DNA of 49,709 bases from a virus. The position numbers and the translations under genes were made by a program. Below, in pieces: positions 48,650 through 49,709 of this stretch. How positions within the stretch are numbered: the stretch's first letter is position 1; the number at the start of each line of letters is the position of its first letter. Under the pieces are notes generated by a model. The model worked only from the letters and a program-made list of their open reading frames with translations. It was not told the DNA's origin and ran no database searches. The stretch spans positions 1 to 49,709 of the IMG/VR virus record IMGVR_UViG_3300009082_000006; one strand, written 5' to 3'.

Positions 48650-49027
48650 ATGATCGAAGAACTGACGAAAAACTGGAAAGGCGCAGTCATCAGGCTGCGC
48701 TTCAAACGGGACAAGTTCGAAACTGTTCGCCCGGCGGCTTTCGTCTATTCGATCCCCGGCGGGTTCGGCTGGATCGAGCCGGCCTATGCGGCAAGCGAAC
48801 CGAATCCGTCGCCGATCGGCCATGAAGTCGCCGCGCCGATCATCGAAGAAAGAAACGGTGAACTGGTCTTCGATGGGCCGCTATATTCAGGCGAAATCGA
48901 GTGGTTCGTCGGACAGCCAACGGTCGCGGACGCGCTGGAATGGTGGGAAGCTTGGCTAATTCAGAACAAGACCACCCGGGCTGAAGAACGCGCCCGGCTG
49001 GTGGCTGATGGCGTTATCCCCGCTTGA
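48650..49027 (+). CDS. Hypothetical protein (125 aa)
   Basis: The sequence (VIRLRFKRDKFETVRPAAFV, PGGFGWIEPAYAASE, EWFVGQPTVADALEWWEAWL) is beta-rich with a C-terminal helix. It is unrecognised. It closely follows the MuF fusion gene, which makes an accessory or immunity role to that fusion conceivable, yet nothing in the sequence shows this. The last 14 bases overlap the convergent gene 49014..49244. Confidence 0.55.
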   Translation: MIEELTKNWKGAVIRLRFKRDKFETVRPAAFVYSIPGGFGWIEPAYAASEPNPSPIGHEVAAPIIEERNGELVFDGPLYSGEIEWFVGQPTVADALEWWEAWLIQNKTTRAEERARLVADGVIPA

Positions 49028-49244
49028 AAATCCGCGCCTCAAGTTCGCCGTCCAGCCTGTCGCGCATTTCGCGCGATACCCGCGGAAGCGGCGCCCAAAG
49101 CGATGCGCCTGAATGCTGCCATTGTCCAATGACCGCAATTCCGTGCGGGTGGAAATAGAGCAAAATCTTCGTTCCGGTCGGCGGCGGGTTGTCTTGCGGG
49201 TGATGCCACTCGATTTCATCCGCGGCGATATAGCGCTCAGTCAT
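49014..49244 (-). CDS. Small phage protein, DUF551-like motif (76 aa)
   Basis: EWHHPQDNPPPTGTKILLYF, then HPHGIAVIGQWQHSG, resembles the short DUF551-type early phage proteins (PPxGxxVLL ... W). It is the terminal gene of the leftward block and meets the rightward late block tail to tail with a 14-base overlap. The ATG overlaps the preceding stop (ATGA). Confidence 0.6.
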   Translation of the reverse strand: MTERYIAADEIEWHHPQDNPPPTGTKILLYFHPHGIAVIGQWQHSGASLWAPLPRVSREMRDRLDGELEARIFKRG

Positions 49245-49705
49245 TCCAGTTCCTTTGCCCTGTTGTGGATTTCATCGGCAATAGACTCAACGGAGTAATT
49301 AAACACACCCATCTCCTTTACTGCCACTGCCATATCAAACAACGCCTCACGCCTACCTTTCAACTCTGCTGCTTTCAGCATAGTGTCTAGTGCGGTGGAG
49401 TCTGATGGCAGGGCGAGTGCATCATCACAAACACTTAAAGCAAACGGTTTACTGCTACTTGGGTTGTTGATGTAGTAAACAGCACAATCAATAGCCTCGT
49501 TCTTTCTAGTCTCCCGTGCTTGGCATTCGGCAAGCTGCTCATTTCCTGCTAGATGCTCGGCTTTCCAATATTCTGCTCTACGGTTTGCATTGGCAAGTTG
49601 CTGGCGTAGGGATTTGATTTCAGCAATCAGTTCTAAAGACGTATCGCCTAACACACGCTCAAAGCGTTCGTACTCCTTTTGTGCTTGCTCAACAATGTCA
49701 GTCAT
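49241..49705 (-). CDS. Coiled-coil early phage protein, AT-richer than its neighbours (154 aa)
   Basis: MTDIVEQAQKEYERFERVLG begins a coiled-coil N-terminus (LIAEIKSLRQQLANANRRAE), then CVDxxx-type middle part and a C-terminal helical region (LKAAELKGRREALFDMAVAV). The layout resembles Ea22-like early phage proteins. GC content is visibly lower and GATC is absent, while GATC is abundant elsewhere, so it may be a recent import. Its first codon lies at 119 in the circular numbering. GGAGAATGTGAA precedes the ATG. Confidence 0.75.
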   Translation of the reverse strand: MTDIVEQAQKEYERFERVLGDTSLELIAEIKSLRQQLANANRRAEYWKAEHLAGNEQLAECQARETRKNEAIDCAVYYINNPSSSKPFALSVCDDALALPSDSTALDTMLKAAELKGRREALFDMAVAVKEMGVFNYSVESIADEIHNRAKELE

Positions 49706-49709
49706 TTCA
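49587..49709. repeat. Terminal direct repeat, right copy
   Basis: Exact copy of bases 1-123. Removing one copy gives a 49,586-bp circle in which the gene 49241..49705 is followed upstream, across the join, by the small zinc-finger gene 135..239 with 15 bases between them. Confidence 0.9.

Noticed and set aside
1-49709. Prophage or transposable (true Mu-like) lifestyle
   Set aside because: No integrase, Mu A/B transposase or attachment repeat was found, in spite of the Mu-like head genes.
1-49709. tRNA genes or CRISPR array
   Set aside because: No cloverleaf with a GGTTCGA-type T arm and no spaced repeats of 24-40 bases were seen by eye; a tRNA scan was not possible.

Overview
The window is one complete, GC-rich, tailed-phage genome of the siphovirus type. 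Bases 1-123 are repeated exactly at 49587-49709, so the contig closes into a circle of 49,586 bp; one gene (49241..49705, minus) has its 5' end duplicated across the join. No integrase, transposase, plasmid-maintenance gene, tRNA, rRNA or CRISPR array was found. The head genes are Mu-like (terminase, DUF935 portal, MuF protein, protease I, gp36, gpG, gp37) combined with lambda-like decoration (D) and capsid (E) proteins. With a lambda O/P-like replication pair, RusA, a Mor-family activator, Lar-like and Rmf-like proteins, this points to a phage of a Gram-negative bacterium, probably a proteobacterium. Its lifestyle is probably virulent. The host cannot be fixed from the sequence alone.

There are four transcription blocks that alternate in direction. 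(1) Rightward 5488-29482: protease/scaffold, decoration protein, capsid, a strong terminator, head completion, tail tube, fibre-like proteins, lysis cassette, tail chaperones with a -1 frameshift, tape measure, tail tip and receptor-binding hub. (2) Leftward 36274-29483: DUF932 protein, YqaJ exonuclease, its partner protein, a tandem MazG-like protein, SSB, a small HTH protein, a tRNA-guanine-transglycosylase (DpdA-like) protein, a small membrane protein and a possible nuclease. (3) Rightward 36501-49027: Cro-like regulator, O-like initiator with an iteron array inside it, P-like loader, RusA, Rmf-like, Mor-like activator, ParB-like protein, Mom-like DNA modification enzyme, terminase, portal, and a 1324-residue MuF fusion. 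(4) Leftward 5282 through the join to 49014: about twenty small early proteins, driven by two related promoters. Blocks meet tail to tail at 29482/29483 and 49014-49027. They diverge at about 5283-5487 and 36275-36500.

The most notable content is: a ParB-Mom pair plus a separate DpdA-like enzyme, suggesting base hypermodification against host restriction; a candidate origin of four 21-bp iterons, an AT-rich stretch and two hairpins, all inside the initiator gene; a MuF protein fused to a kinase-like region and an ADP-ribosyltransferase-like region; a LamG domain inserted into the tail hub; and twin leftward promoters sharing a 31-bp inverted repeat. No intergenic stretch exceeds about 230 bases.
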